From: Scalesia atractyloides
Lineage: Eukaryota > Streptophyta > Magnoliopsida > Asterales > Asteraceae
Direction of reading: 5' to 3'
NCBI GenBank assembly: GCA_947069175.1
Contig: CAMTDV010000017.1
Span: 40,545,626 to 40,609,625, forward strand
DNA length: 64,000 nt
This document shows positions 10,475 to 21,385 of this stretch, one piece after another. How positions within the stretch are numbered: the stretch's first letter is position 1; the number at the start of each line of letters is the position of its first letter. A program made the translations under genes and the position numbers. Below the pieces are notes generated by a model. The model ran no database searches. It was not told where the DNA came from and worked only from the letters and a program-made list of their open reading frames with translations.

Positions 10475-11243
10475 CAGAAACAAAGAAATCTGATGAACTT
10501 AAAGACATGTTGAAACATTGTCAAGAAAATGAAAATTTTTACATGAAGAAAGTTTGATCAAAGACACAAAAATAAGTTTTTATGAAAAAGAGAGAAAATT
10601 TTGTATGCAGAAATTCATAAAAATAAGGTAAATATAAAAGGTTTTCAACAAGCAAATTCATTGACTACATTGAAACAACGTCAAAAAATCAGGGTGAAGG
10701 ATTGGGTTATACAAAAAAAACAAAAAATAATCCTACAGTGTTTGTAAAAGGTTCACATAAACCACAAACAGATTTTGACAATGAATCAAATTTATCAGAA
10801 GAAATTGGCTTCATGATATCTTGTTCTGAGTCAAGTCCAGAATCAAAGAAGGTTTGCTCTAAAGAAAAAATAAAGACAAAACAAGATCATACAAAAGAAA
10901 AAAACTAAAAGGGTCTTAAAAGAAAAGGGTCAAAATATTTTTCAAAAATTTTAGAAAAAAATTGGCTTTCATCAAAAATCATTCCATCAGATATCTCTAA
11001 CAAGGTGGGATGTATGTGTGTTGATATTATGAAAATAATTCAATAGCATCTGAACAAAAACCAAAAATCTGTCAGTGGTTCAGCATTGGACAGAAATCTT
11101 ATCAGATCTAATCAGATGGCAACAGATATAGTAAAGAAAGCTGATCAGTCAGAATCAACAGACTTTCACAGATCAAGATCAACAGATGATGAAGGAAAAC
11201 TATTATATGCTATATACTCATCTTACAAAGTACCCAAGTAAGT
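10475..11243 (+). pseudogene. C1 gag-pol linker, heavily decayed
   Basis: Lys/Glu/Ser-rich coding remnants in several frames, the clearest at 10702-10908. Stops are frequent. It contains the TCTGAT/ATCAGA motif that recurs through the element. No catalytic domain is expected here. Confidence 0.55.
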
Positions 11244-11810
11244 ATGGTTACCAAAAAATCACTAACCTCTCCATTACAGGACCATCATGTGCAGCAGATT
11301 TGGTACTGCGATTCAGGAAGCTCCAAGCACATGAGTGGGGATAGGAGCTTACTTAGCAACTACGTAGAAAAGCTAGGTAAATTTATAAATTTTGGTAATG
11401 GAGTCAAGGGTAGGGTGAAAGGTTATAGAAGCATAACATATGGTACAATAACAATTGAGAAAGTGGCACATGTAGAAGGATTAAAATACAACCTTCTAAG
11501 TTGTGGTAAGTTTTGTGACAAAGGATTTAAGGTAACTTTTCTACCTGATACTTGCTTACTAAAAGGTCTTGAAGATGATAAAATTTATGTTAAAGGTAAA
11601 AGAATAAAAAGATCAATATATTTCTTTGACTTCAACAACAAAACTAAAGAACCTCAATTTTGTTTATTTACAAAAGAGAATAAAGGAAGCAGTTGGTTAT
11701 GGCATAAAAGACTGGCTCATATAAATTTTAAAAACTTTAAACAAATTAACAAGCAAGTGTCTGGTAAAAGGATTACCTTCTATTACTTCAAGAAAAGACA
11801 AACTTTGTGA
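11244..11810 (+). pseudogene. C1 pol: aspartic protease and GAG-pre-integrase
   Basis: The protease active site DSGSS is at residues 23-27 of this open stretch, followed by the FGNG flap-like block. The protease would cut the Gag-Pol polyprotein. The GAG-pre-integrase zinc motif begins at WLWHKRLAHINF (His154, His159). At about 11766 a one-base insertion in an A run shifts the frame, so the Cys half of the zinc motif (LCEDC-like) is read out of frame until a one-base deletion near 11814 restores it. The true start is upstream, continuous with the gag linker. Confidence 0.88.
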
Positions 11811-12767
11811 AGATGCGAGCTGGGAAAGCAAAATATAGGCTCACACAAAACTGTGGTCGAATCTTCTATTTCTGAAAATCTTGAACTTTTACACATGGAC
11901 CTCTGTGGACCAATAAGCACTTAAAGTTTTTCTAGAAAGAAATACATTTTAGTCATTGTTGATGACTATTCAAGGTACACATGGGTGAATTTTATGAGGC
12001 AAAAGAGTGAAACACCAGATCTGATTATAAATTTTGTCAAGAAAATTGAAAATCTTTTAAATTTAACTGTAAGAAAGATCAGATCTGACAATTGGACAAA
12101 ATTCAAAAATGCAAAACTTGTGAACTTCCCACAGAAAAAGGAATCAGCTCATGATTTTTCTGCTCCCAGAACCCCACAACAAAATGGGGTTGTTGAAAGG
12201 AGAAACAGAACTTTGGTAGAAGAAGCAAGAACAATGCTGGCATATGCCAAGCTGCCAACCTATTTTTGGGCTGAAGCAGTGGCAAATGCATGTTTCACAC
12301 AAAACAGAACTATCATCAACAAAAGACTTCAGAAAACACCGTTTCACATAATAAACAAAAGGGTACCAAGTGTCAAATTTTTACATACCTTTGGATGTAG
12401 ATGTTTTATTTTTAATGATTTTGATAGTTTAGAGAAATTTGATAGAAAAGCTGAAAAAGGAATTTTTCTTGGATACTCATTCTCTTCAAAAGCTTACAGA
12501 GTATTTGTTTTAAATAGCAGAACAATCAGAGAAAGTCTGTATGTCTCTTTTGATGATTCATCAGAAACAGAAAACTCTGATGACATCATAACTTTCTCAC
12601 AAAAAGAAAATTCTACAAATAATGAACACCTATTGACAGAACTAACAAACGAACTGCTTGGGTATGACTGGGAGGGAAATTATGGAAATTTACCAGAAAA
12701 CCAGTCACACTCTAACTCTGCAGAAAATTTAGAGCCATCAGATGAAATACGAGGAATAACAAATTAG
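11811..12767 (+). pseudogene. C1 pol: integrase
   Basis: The element's DDE integrase. The first catalytic Asp is in HMDLCGP (about 11895). An in-frame TAA follows at 11922-11924, then VDDYSRYTWV. The second Asp is present in IRSDNWTKFKNAK, but the usual SDNGTEF is altered (Gly to Trp, Glu to Lys). The catalytic Glu is in QQNGVVERRNRTLVEEARTML (12178-12240). The GKQ/C-terminal block FGCRCFIFNDFDSLEKFDRKAEKG follows. The open frame from 11985 ends at a TAA at 12765-12767. Decay of the SDN block suggests loss of activity even apart from the stops. Confidence 0.88.
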
Positions 12768-14030
12768 GCATCAGATACTACATCAGAAAATCAAGAAAAA
12801 CAAATGTCTTAAGACTCAGGCTCAGAATAGATTATCAATCAGGAGGATGCAGAAAGTTCTTCACAAAATCCATCACTTGATTCAACAAATACTGCTACAA
12901 GTGGAAGATGGATAAAGGGTCAATCAACAGAAAATATCATAGGAAACCCTCAAGATGGTGTTAAAACAAGATCAGCAACTGTTCATTAATGTCTTCATGC
13001 TGGTTTCTTAATTTTAACTGAACCAAAAACAACAAATGAAGCACTCAAGGATCCAGACTGGGTTCAAGCAATGCAAGAAGAATTTGATCAGTTTGAAAGA
13101 AGTCAAGTGTGGAACCTAGTACCTAGACCAAATGGCAAATCTGTCATCGGGTCAAAATGGGTATTTAGAAACAAATCTGATGAACAAGGTATAATAACAA
13201 GAAACAAAGCAAGGTTAGTAGTAAAAGGGTATAGTCAACAAGAAGGAATTGACTATGATGAAACATTTGCACCAGTAGCAAGACTAGAGGCAATCAGAAT
13301 CTTCCTTGCTTATGCAGCTTCAAAAGGCTTCAAGGTTTATCAGATGGACGTAAAGTCTGCTTTTCTGAATGGTATGATTGATCAAGAAGTGTATGTGCAG
13401 CAACCAGAAGGCTTTGTTGATCCAAAATTTCCAAAACATATTTATAAACAAAACAAAGCCTTGTATGGGTTGAAACAAGCTCCAAGAGCATGGTATGAAA
13501 CTCTTTCAAACTTTTTGATCCAATCAGGTTTTACCAAAGGTACTATAGACACAACTCTGTTTCTTAAAACACACAAAGGACACACTTTGTTGGTACAAAT
13601 ATATGTTGATGACATAATATTTGGATCAACCAACTCAAATCATTGTAAAAAGTTTGAAAAATTGATGACAAGCAATTTTGAAATGAGCATGATGGGAGAA
13701 TTAAGCTTCTTTTTAGGTCTCCAAGTAAAAAAAGAATCTGACGGAATATTTTTGAATCAATCAAAATATGTTAACACCATTTTAAATAAATATTCATTAG
13801 AAAATTGCTCATCATCAAAAACTCCTATGGCCACAGGAAACAAGTTAGATTCTGATCCTGATGGTACAAATGTAGATCTTAAAACCTACAGGGGAATGAT
13901 TGGATCACTCTTATATTTAACAGCTAGCAGACCTAATATAATGTTTTCAATATGTTTTCTAGCTAGATATCAGTGTAATCCCAAAGAATCTCATTTAAAA
14001 GCAGTAAAAAGGGTTTTTAAGTATCAAGAG
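12768..14030 (+). pseudogene. C1 pol: integrase-RT linker and reverse transcriptase
   Basis: Same frame as the integrase, with in-frame stops at about 12808, 12829 and 12987. A clean stretch follows from about 13000 (ALKDPDWVQAMQEEFDQF). RT motifs in order from the Met at 13071: GSKWVFRNK, KARLVVKGYSQQEGIDY, ETFAPVARLEAIR, QMDVKSAFLNG (catalytic Asp93), QAPRAWYE, and the YVDD box at residues 178-181 (13602-13613). SFFLGLQV and the TASRPNIMFSI connection block follow. All catalytic Asp residues are kept, so RT is the best preserved part. The frame breaks near 14027. Confidence 0.93.
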
Positions 14031-14592
14031 GCACATCTGACCATCGCTTATGGTACCTTAAGGGAACTAGTTTAGACCTAATTGCATATTCAAACGCAGA
14101 TCATGCAGGTGTAAACTGGACAGAAAAAGCACATCAGGTGCTTGTCAGATGCTTGGAGAAAAGCTTGTATGTTGGGCAAGTAAGAAACAAAACTGTGTTT
14201 CCACCTCTACAGTTGAAGCAGAATATGTAGCAGCAGCAAGTTGTTGTTCACAAGTTTTGTGGATGCAAACACAACTCAAATATTATGGAGTGAATCTGAC
14301 AAGAATACCAATCCTGTGTGATTCTAAGAGTGCAATAGGAATAACTTCATATCCGGTTCACCACTCACGAACGAAACATATTGATGTCAGGTATCATTTC
14401 ATAAAAGATCACGTGGAAAAAGGAAATATAGAAATGTATTTTGTTCCAACAGAAAATCAGTTTGCTGATATTTTTACAAAACCTTTGGACGAGAAAAGAC
14501 ATAATTATTTAATCAGCAAATTGGGAATGATAAACAAGAGATACGATGAAACTACTCAATCCACAAAATTTTCTGATGAAACTAAAACTTGA
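14031..14592 (+). pseudogene. C1 pol: RNase H
   Basis: After the break near 14027 the homology continues in another frame (LDLIAYSNADHAG, first acidic residue). It breaks again near 14117 by a missing base, then runs open from 14149 to 14592. That part has STVEAEYVAAASCC (catalytic Glu), LCDSKSAIGI (Asp) and HHSRTKHIDVRYHFIKDHVE, and ends with QFADIFTKPLD. RNase H would remove the RNA strand during reverse transcription. The two frameshifts make it non-functional. Confidence 0.92.
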
Positions 14593-15241
14593 TAATTGAA
14601 CGGGCTCTAATAAATTGTTCAAAAATCTGATAAAAATTCTGATCTGAATTATGTCAAAACTGAATCTGATAATCTCATCAGAAAGCTGATCAATTCATTA
14701 GAAGCAAGAAAATTTTTCTTTCTTTTCAACAGAATAAATTCCACCTTCATATATCTCCTTTGCACCATGCATGCACACATAACTTGTACAATTTTTTTCT
14801 TATTTATATAGCTTCTTTTCAACCTTTTTTTTAACTGGGGAATATTAAATGCATGAGGAAAGTATACGTCACAAAGATAACTCCCCAAGTTTTCATTTTT
14901 CTCTTATTTATTTTATTTTATTTACCCCCATCACATCAACTTCACACGCTTACTCAGCACGGTTAAAGGAAAGAAGGCTACACCTGTCCTCTCAATAGAA
15001 AATTGAAGATCAGGGTGCCGCCTATTCCTAAATGAGGAGGGAGAATATGGCAACTTTTAGTTCTAAACGAATCTGACACCGTATCTCGAAGTAGAGTAGA
15101 ATTGGTACAATCAAGATCTTAACCAGTGAAAACATTTAAGGCATGTACTCACTGTCTTTAAATAGACACACACTTACTCATACATTTTCACCAGAAAACT
15201 TTTGAAATACTCGTCTTCTTCATTTAACACACACAACCACC
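14593..15241 (+). other. C1 spacer between pol and first env-like ORF
   Basis: No coding features. A TATA-like TATTTATATAGC is at about 14799, and a closer one, CTTTAAATAGAC, lies near 15156, about 85 bp before the ATG at 15242. The leader between them is C/A-rich (ACACACAACCACC just before the ATG). Confidence 0.45.
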
Positions 15242-16078
15242 ATGGAAAGAATTGAGAGCAATCGTTTCCCTCTGCCTTACTTCCAAAGGCACAATGCAAA
15301 AGTAAGGATGAATGTAGATGATCCAAGATATGTAAACTGCTCCACCATTCTGAACATGTTACTGAGCAGTCCAATAGCTTTTGCTCTCTCCATGCACGTT
15401 CAAGTGTTTCCGGAAATTCTTCAAGAATTTTGGAAGTCTGCACGGCTAGTTGTAGATGATGGTAGGCTGACCACCAATTACAGGGAGGGTGATGGGCGAC
15501 AGGCTCATTTGCTTAAATTAGCAAACTATCAGGGAAGCTCTCTTGCTAAGAGATGATTGTCCTCCAACCACCTTCTCCTTGGCTGACAGGCAGGCTACCT
15601 TGGCCATGATGGGATACCATGATTCTCAAGGAAGGGTCCCCATCTTCAAAAGCGGGTTCATTGAACCTTGGCAGTGTCTGGTAACCCAGTTTGCCTTTTG
15701 CTTTACAAGGAAAGCCTCGAGTTGGTATGAGATTACTCTAAGGATAATGGATCCTCTCCATGCCTCAGTAAATCATCTCCCCTACAACTACTCAACCTAT
15801 CTGATGATGACTTTAGGGCCAACTTACGGGGAGGTCGTCCTTTCCTCATCTACCCAAGGTTCTTGATGAAAGTAACAACCTCTCAACTAGACTTTGGAGG
15901 AATTCCTGCATCATATGTCAAAGCATGAATGCTTGTTCAGGAGGAACAACACATTGATGCCCTCATACCAACAGACGACGACACAGGACATGAAACACCT
16001 CTTTGGGAAATGGTGCAGATCATGTATGGATATGGAGATTTTGGAGATGACGATCCAAGCGATGAAGAGATAGTTTAA
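15242..16078 (+). pseudogene. C1 env-like ORF A
   Basis: Not gag or pol. The ATG at 15242 sits in a good context (CCACCATGG). The first frame gives MERIESNRFPLPYFQRHNAK and then SPIAFALSMHVQVFPEILQEFW. A frame change near 15535 leads to LADRQATLAMMGYHD and EPWQCLVTQFAFCFTRKASSW. A second change near 15805 returns to the first frame with RPFLIYPRFLM and an acidic tail ending at a stop at 16076-16078. This pattern (SP...FW...MGY...SSW...YPRFL) is the 'env-like' third ORF carried after pol by plant Sireviruses. Its biochemical role is unknown; I see no signal peptide or transmembrane segment. Databases sometimes give the family unrelated names such as synaptobrevin-like. Confidence 0.7.
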
Positions 16079-16128
16079 CTTTTGTTTGATTTTCTTTTTA
16101 GGAGCTTATATTTCTTGTACTTAACTAC

Positions 16129-16138
<10 letters not shown>

Positions 16139-16166
<28 letters not shown>
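16139..16166. repeat. (TA)n microsatellite
   Basis: An uninterrupted TA run directly after a short GT stretch, 60 bp downstream of env-like ORF A. Confidence 0.9.
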
Positions 16167-16169
<3 letters not shown>

Positions 16170-16196
16170 TATATCTATTTTGTTTTGGTTGAGGGG

Positions 16197-16490
16197 AAAT
16201 TTCTGATGAGATCAGGAATCCAAAGAAAATTTCTGATGAGATTAGGAATCCAAAGGAAATTTCTTATGAGTTCACAAATCCAGAGGGAATTTCTGATAAG
16301 ATTAAGAATCCAGGGGGAATTTCTGATGAGATTAAGAACCCAGGAGGAATTTCTGATGAGATCAAGAATCCAAAGGAAATTTCTGATGAGATCACAAATC
16401 CAGGGGGAATTTCTGATAAGATTAAGAACCCAGGGGGGGATTTCTGATGAGATACGGAATCCAGGGGGAATTTCTGTTAACCTTAACATT
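16197..16490 (+). repeat. 30-bp minisatellite, about 9-10 units
   Basis: Units of exactly 30 bp starting TTCTGATGAGAT at 16201, 16231, 16261, 16291, 16321, 16351, 16381 and 16411, then one 31-bp unit. Most end CCAGGGGGAA or CCAAAGGAAA, a polypurine-tract-like core. Because 30 is a multiple of 3, both strands stay open as 10-residue repeats, so the open frames at 16131-16505 and on the other strand are by-products. Confidence 0.95.
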
Positions 16491-16499
16491 TCAAAGAAT

Positions 16500-17380
16500 T
16501 TCTGATATTATCATAAAATTTCTCACATGAGATCACAATTTTCAGGAACTGCTGATGTTTAAAAAAAAGGGAATCCTTGAAGAATTTTTTTCAAAGAATG
16601 AAAACATTTCAAAACAAGAAGGTTAAATGAAGGGAGATGATGTTATGTTGATTAAAAAAAATCTCTCTTCTCAAATGCAACATCTTTTCTTGTTTCAAAT
16701 GCAACAACTTTTTCTTGATTCAAATACAACATCTGTTTCTGACTCTTCTAAAACAGATCAACTTTTTCTGATGAAAGTCTGACCACATGCAACCTTTCGA
16801 ACAAACGATAGAAGATGAAAATTTGCGGATTAACAAGTTCTCAATTCAAATACAACATTTTTTTCTACTATCATCAGAAAATCTGATCATTTTTATCAGA
16901 AAATCTGATCATTTTTTCAGAAAATATGATTATTTTTATCAGAAAATCTGATCATATTTATCAGAAAATCTGCTCACTTTCAGCAAAAATTCTTAATCAT
17001 TGACAATCACAAAAACAGGTCGTTTTAAAAAGAAAAACACTCGTTATCATTGATCATCAGAAAATCTGATCATTTTTAATCAGAAAATCTGATCATTTTT
17101 TTCGGATAGTATGATCACTTTTATCAGAAAGTCTGAGCAACTTTATCAGAAAATCTGAATTAAAGACACTCCAATTCAATGCAAGTGTCTCGGAAGAATT
17201 TCTACTCACTTTCTCTCTCTCTCCATAAAAAAACTATTGTCTATCAACTTGAACAGAAATTCAACAGAAAATCAATAGAAGTCCACTTAACAATCTGTTG
17301 AAGAAAAAGTCAACATAAATCAAAAGATCCACAGTTTTGAGCTTTTGACTTACAGAAAAGGGGGAAGATAGAGTCATGCA
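16500..17380 (+). repeat. C1 non-coding block of TCAGAAAATCTGA motifs
   Basis: Two arrays (about 16868-16985 and 17057-17160) of a 22-24 bp unit containing ATCAGAAAATCTGATCATTTTT. TCAGA and TCTGA form inverted arms. No coding features lie between ORF A and ORF B. Confidence 0.8.
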
Positions 17381-17420
17381 AAAGTGAAGATTGGTGGTTA
17401 GCAGGAAGAAAGAAAATAAG

Positions 17421-17534
17421 TGGACCACTCTTCAAAAACGTGGACCCACTTGTGCAAATGGATCACTCTTCAAAAACGTGGACCCACTTGTGCAAATGGA
17501 CTACTCTTCAAAAACGTGGACTCACTTGTGTAAA
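17421..17534 (+). repeat. 38-bp tandem repeat, three units
   Basis: Three 38-bp units starting TGGACCACTCTTC, TGGATCACTCTTC and TGGACTACTCTTC, flanked on both sides by a longer copy of AAGATTGGTGGTTAGCA. Confidence 0.93.
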
Positions 17535-17689
17535 AGTAAAGATTGGCGGTTAGCAAGCACCAATAGAAGAAAAGATAAAATCAATTCTTTTAAAAACAGT
17601 TTTCTTTAGATAACCCAAAGGTGTCAGCATTAAACATATAATTCAATGGGTTATTAACACGGTTAATCACCAATCACGTGGGACAACAA

Positions 17690-17701
17690 AGCCTATATAA
17701 A
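17690..17701 (+). promoter_or_regulatory. TATA-like box upstream of env-like ORF B
   Basis: GCCTATATAAAC, about 115 bp before the ATG at 17816, followed by a C/A-rich leader. It looks like a separate Pol II promoter inside the element. Confidence 0.5.
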
Positions 17702-17815
17702 CCGACCCAATCCACAATCTTCACATTCACCTCCAAAAGTTTCAAGCTTTCAAAATTCCAAACCCTAAAAATCACAACTTTGTTTCTACAAGCCAAAACC
17801 TCAAATCACAACATC

Positions 17816-20800
17816 ATGTCTTCTTTCGGCTCCATGAACTTCAATATCCCAGCTGTGGAACATGAAGTTCCTCTTGTTAAAAAATCAAAATGGCTAGACA
17901 TAGAGAAAAAGAACAACCTAGCTCGATCATGAGCAGCATGATGAAAGGGTTAGAATTCTTGTAGAGTTTCTGATCAATTGTCCTATAAAATATGTTTTAA
18001 CAGGAGGCTATGAAGTTTCTCAACAAATCCTGCAGCAAACAGTGCATACAACAGAGAAGTCAGGAACATAATTAACTGCACATGTGTGGGGCAACATTAG
18101 AATCATTGTCAATGAAGAAAACATCAGAAGATGGTTAGAGATCCCTGAAAAACAAGAATATCACATCCCTCCAGTCAATGAAGAACTCTAGGCGGTATTC
18201 AGAAACCTTGGGTACAAGGCCCCAATCACTCTAATTAGCCAGTTCAAAAGAAAGGAACTGCCAGGACTTTGGCAAGTTTTTATGGATATAATTAACAGCT
18301 GTCTCACAGGGAAGATAGGAGGTGCTGATCAAACAACTATTCCAATATTGAATATCATGTATGGGCTGATAAAGGGTGAAGATGTAGATTATTCCAAAGA
18401 GATATTTTCACTACTGAAAACCAGCATATTCACTCATAAAGGAAGAACAACAACACATCTTCTACATGCAAGATTTTGGTCAATCATCATAACAAAAGTC
18501 ATTGCTGAAAGAAACATGGAAGTGCCTACTATTGATATAGTGTGGAAACTAGTGGTGATAACTCCATGGACTGCTGCAGCAAGTGCTTAGGCCCTTCCCA
18601 GTAACCTTCCTCCCCTGCCTCAAAGTATGATGAGGTGATTCCTGCAGACTCACCTTTTATCGAAAGGCATGAAGAATTGATTAAACCAATAGGACCAGAT
18701 GATTGTGGATCAAGCATGGTGTCTACATCAGCTGCTGGTAACAGGAATATTGCTGAGGAGTATGGAACAAATGAAGAATCTGATGAAGTCTCATCCACTA
18801 AACATGAAGCAACGGATTCACATTCAATGCTAGCCGGAGAAGGTCAACAACATGATACTCTTGAAACAGGTGCACACCTGGAATCAAACCCTGAACTTAA
18901 TTTTGCAATACCAACTTCTGATGAAACCTCATCAGAATCTGTTGAGCTGATTTTGAAATAAGAACAAGAGTACCTAATGTTGAAGCCCAATTGGGTATGG
19001 CTCTGAGCATCAACTCCGAATCTAATGAGGATGAGGTTGAAACTGCAACAAGTGGAGAACATCCACTTGATCAGAGGCAACTTTTGGATACTTTGTGTAA
19101 TCCTAGAACTCAAGGAGAACATTCCAAAAGGATTGTTCAAGGATTTGAGGAAATCCAGGAAATGCCTGTGGTGCATGATTCTGGTAGGAATCCTATGAAT
19201 TGGTCTTATGATCAAGACATGGGATTTCATGAAACAGCAAGAAATGTGTTTTCTGCTGGTATGTTAGAAGGAACATCTGTTGTTCCAAATAACCCACTTA
19301 CAACCAATCTTGAATCAACGTTGAAAAAGGTGATAGACGATGTAATGAATCAGGAGAGAAAATCTCCTCTTGAAGAAAAACTGGAATCTGTTGAATGAAA
19401 TGAAGCAACAGAAGTCTGACATCAGAAATCTGTCAGAATTTGTTGAATCCATCAGAAAGCGATCAGAAGCAAACACAGATGAATTGAACAAACTGCAAGA
19501 ATCTCCAGTCACCTCTCAAGATGTGAAAAAGATCTCTCATGAATTTCAGAAACTAGTTGAGGAATTCAGAGCTATGAAAGAAGAGATGAAAGAACTTGTG
19601 AAGACAACAGGAAATGCTAAATCAAGAACTACAGCATAGAATCTGTCAAGTATTGCAGAAAACTTCACAAAAATGGAGGAAAAGCTGAAGGAAGTTGAGA
19701 AGAACAATGATCTGATGGTGCATTTATTAAAGAACAAATGCAGAATTGGAGCAAAAGCAAAACAGAACTACAAAGGCGGATGGCAAGCATTAGAGAAGAA
19801 AGCGCCACTAACACAAAGCTGACTGAAGATGTAAATGATCTATTAAAGAGACTCTGTGTTAATATTGCACAAGCAACTAAGACAAGCCTGCCAGATTTGT
19901 TGAAACAGATTCCTGAGGGAAGAGAAATGTCTGGCACAACCCAAAAGGATGCAACTGCATCAACAAAACCTCTTTTCAGATACCAGCTCCTATACCAATC
20001 AAACCAACAGATTCAACTGAATCATCACAAAGAACAATGAGTTCTTTCCCTCTTCCACCTCATCCTACCTTTATCTCTAGAGAAAAAGCCTATTTTACAC
20101 CCCTCAACACAAACTCAATCATCACCTCAATCAGCACCAATTCAATCAAAACCAATTCAACCACCACTACAACAATCTCAAACTCAAACAGAACCATCAT
20201 TAAGAACAAGAGCTCAATGCATAACTCAGTCCTCATCCAGAGACAAAAGAAAGGAGAAGGAATTGTTGAACCCACTCTTTCAAGTCAAACTGAATTCAGC
20301 AAACAATGTATATCTGGAGAGAAAAGGAAATGGGAAGAAAGTGGTCATACTTCCTCAAAGAAGCCTGCTATTATTCCAACAGAAGATCCAAACATTACAA
20401 GAATCATACAAACCGTAGATGACCATGAAATACTCTTTCCAGAGGTTGTTTTAAAGGAATATTACAGAAAAAACGATGAACCTCTTCCTAGCAAGATGGA
20501 CCCAATCACCAGAAATGCCCTTACAATGAGAGGCAATAGACAAGAAGGATGTCTTTGGGGGGAATACAGAAATCCCATCAAGAGTGTACACATCACAGAC
20601 AGATCAGTCAAAACTCCTCTCAAGGTGTATGGCATCAAAACATGTATCACATCAGGAGAGAAGATGGTGAAGAACAACAGGTCCTTGACAGTCAAATTAT
20701 GGAGCGTCTGCATCCACTGGATATAGTTAAGCTAAGAAGAATGTATGCACAAGAATCACTGAGAAAAAGAGAAAACAGAAAAGCACTTCATAGCTTCTCA

Positions 20801-21160
20801 GAACGTGGAAGGGAGATAGCAACCAACATATGCCAAGTAGATTTTGACCTATTCCTTCGGTACAAACACTTGGTCAATGGCAAACCTCTGATCACAACAC
20901 CAAACACTGAAATCCCTGAAGCAATGAAGGATGCCAGAACAAGTAGCATAGTTGAAACACCTGAGTTAGCAGTGATCTATAAAGACGAAGAAGGGAGAAA
21001 AGTGTTCAGAGTTAATGAAATATGTAAGTTTTCAAACAGAACTTTAACTTACATTAAAGAGATCATGAGGAAAAAGCAGGAACAGGTGAAGGATAAGAAG
21101 AAAGAGCACTTGGTGAAGCAGATTGAAGACATCATTGATGGCTGGATTCAAGATAGGTAG
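17816..21160 (+). pseudogene. C1 env-like ORF B (large)
   Basis: About 1,115 codons if read through all frame changes. The N-terminal part (MSSFGSMNFNIP) leads into a domain that resembles ORF A: FLINCPIKYVLT, then VFRNLGYKAPITLISQFKRK, LPGLWQVFMDIINSCLTGK, GADQTTIPILNIMYGL and HARFWSIIITKVIAE (up to about 18515). An acidic Ser/Thr-rich middle follows (18635-19398), then a coiled coil (19370-19640 and on), a Gln/Pro/Thr-rich stretch, and a conserved C-terminal part (PLDIVKLRRMYAQESLRKRE; VFRVNEICKFSNRTLTYIKE) ending at 21160. Several stops and shifts are visible. It belongs to the Sirevirus accessory-ORF family; its function is unknown. I see no convincing membrane segment. Confidence 0.7.
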
Positions 21161-21373
21161 TACGTAAAAACCATGTATGAAGAATGCAGGCAATCAATCC
21201 CTCAGAAGTAGAAGCCCAGCATGAAAGATTTTTATTATTGAATTTGTCAAAACAATGATTACTATGGTCGAACAAGTTTTCTTTGAATTGTTTGTTTGAA
21301 AATTGTTTAAGTGGTTGTTTTTGTTTTATTTTGCAAGTTCTTGGTTGTATGTTCTTCATTTTACTTACAATAC
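21161..21373 (+). other. C1 3' untranslated region
   Basis: T-rich, with no ORF features, between the end of ORF B and the purine tract. Confidence 0.5.
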
Positions 21374-21385
21374 TTATGGGGAAAT
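21374..21385 (+). promoter_or_regulatory. C1 polypurine tract
   Basis: TTATGGGGAAAT directly before the 3' LTR. It is shorter and weaker than the usual AGGGGGAGA of copia elements. Confidence 0.7.

Noticed and set aside
15242..16078. env-like ORF A as a synaptobrevin/longin or true envelope protein
   Set aside because: No signal peptide, membrane segment or longin pattern visible; such names in databases are probably carry-over.
16131..16505. 124-residue ORF with 10-residue repeats, also open on the other strand
   Set aside because: A by-product of the 30-bp minisatellite; no start context or family support.
17391..17609. 72-residue ORF across the 38-bp repeat
   Set aside because: Repeat-driven; three identical peptide blocks in the wrong place for ORF B.
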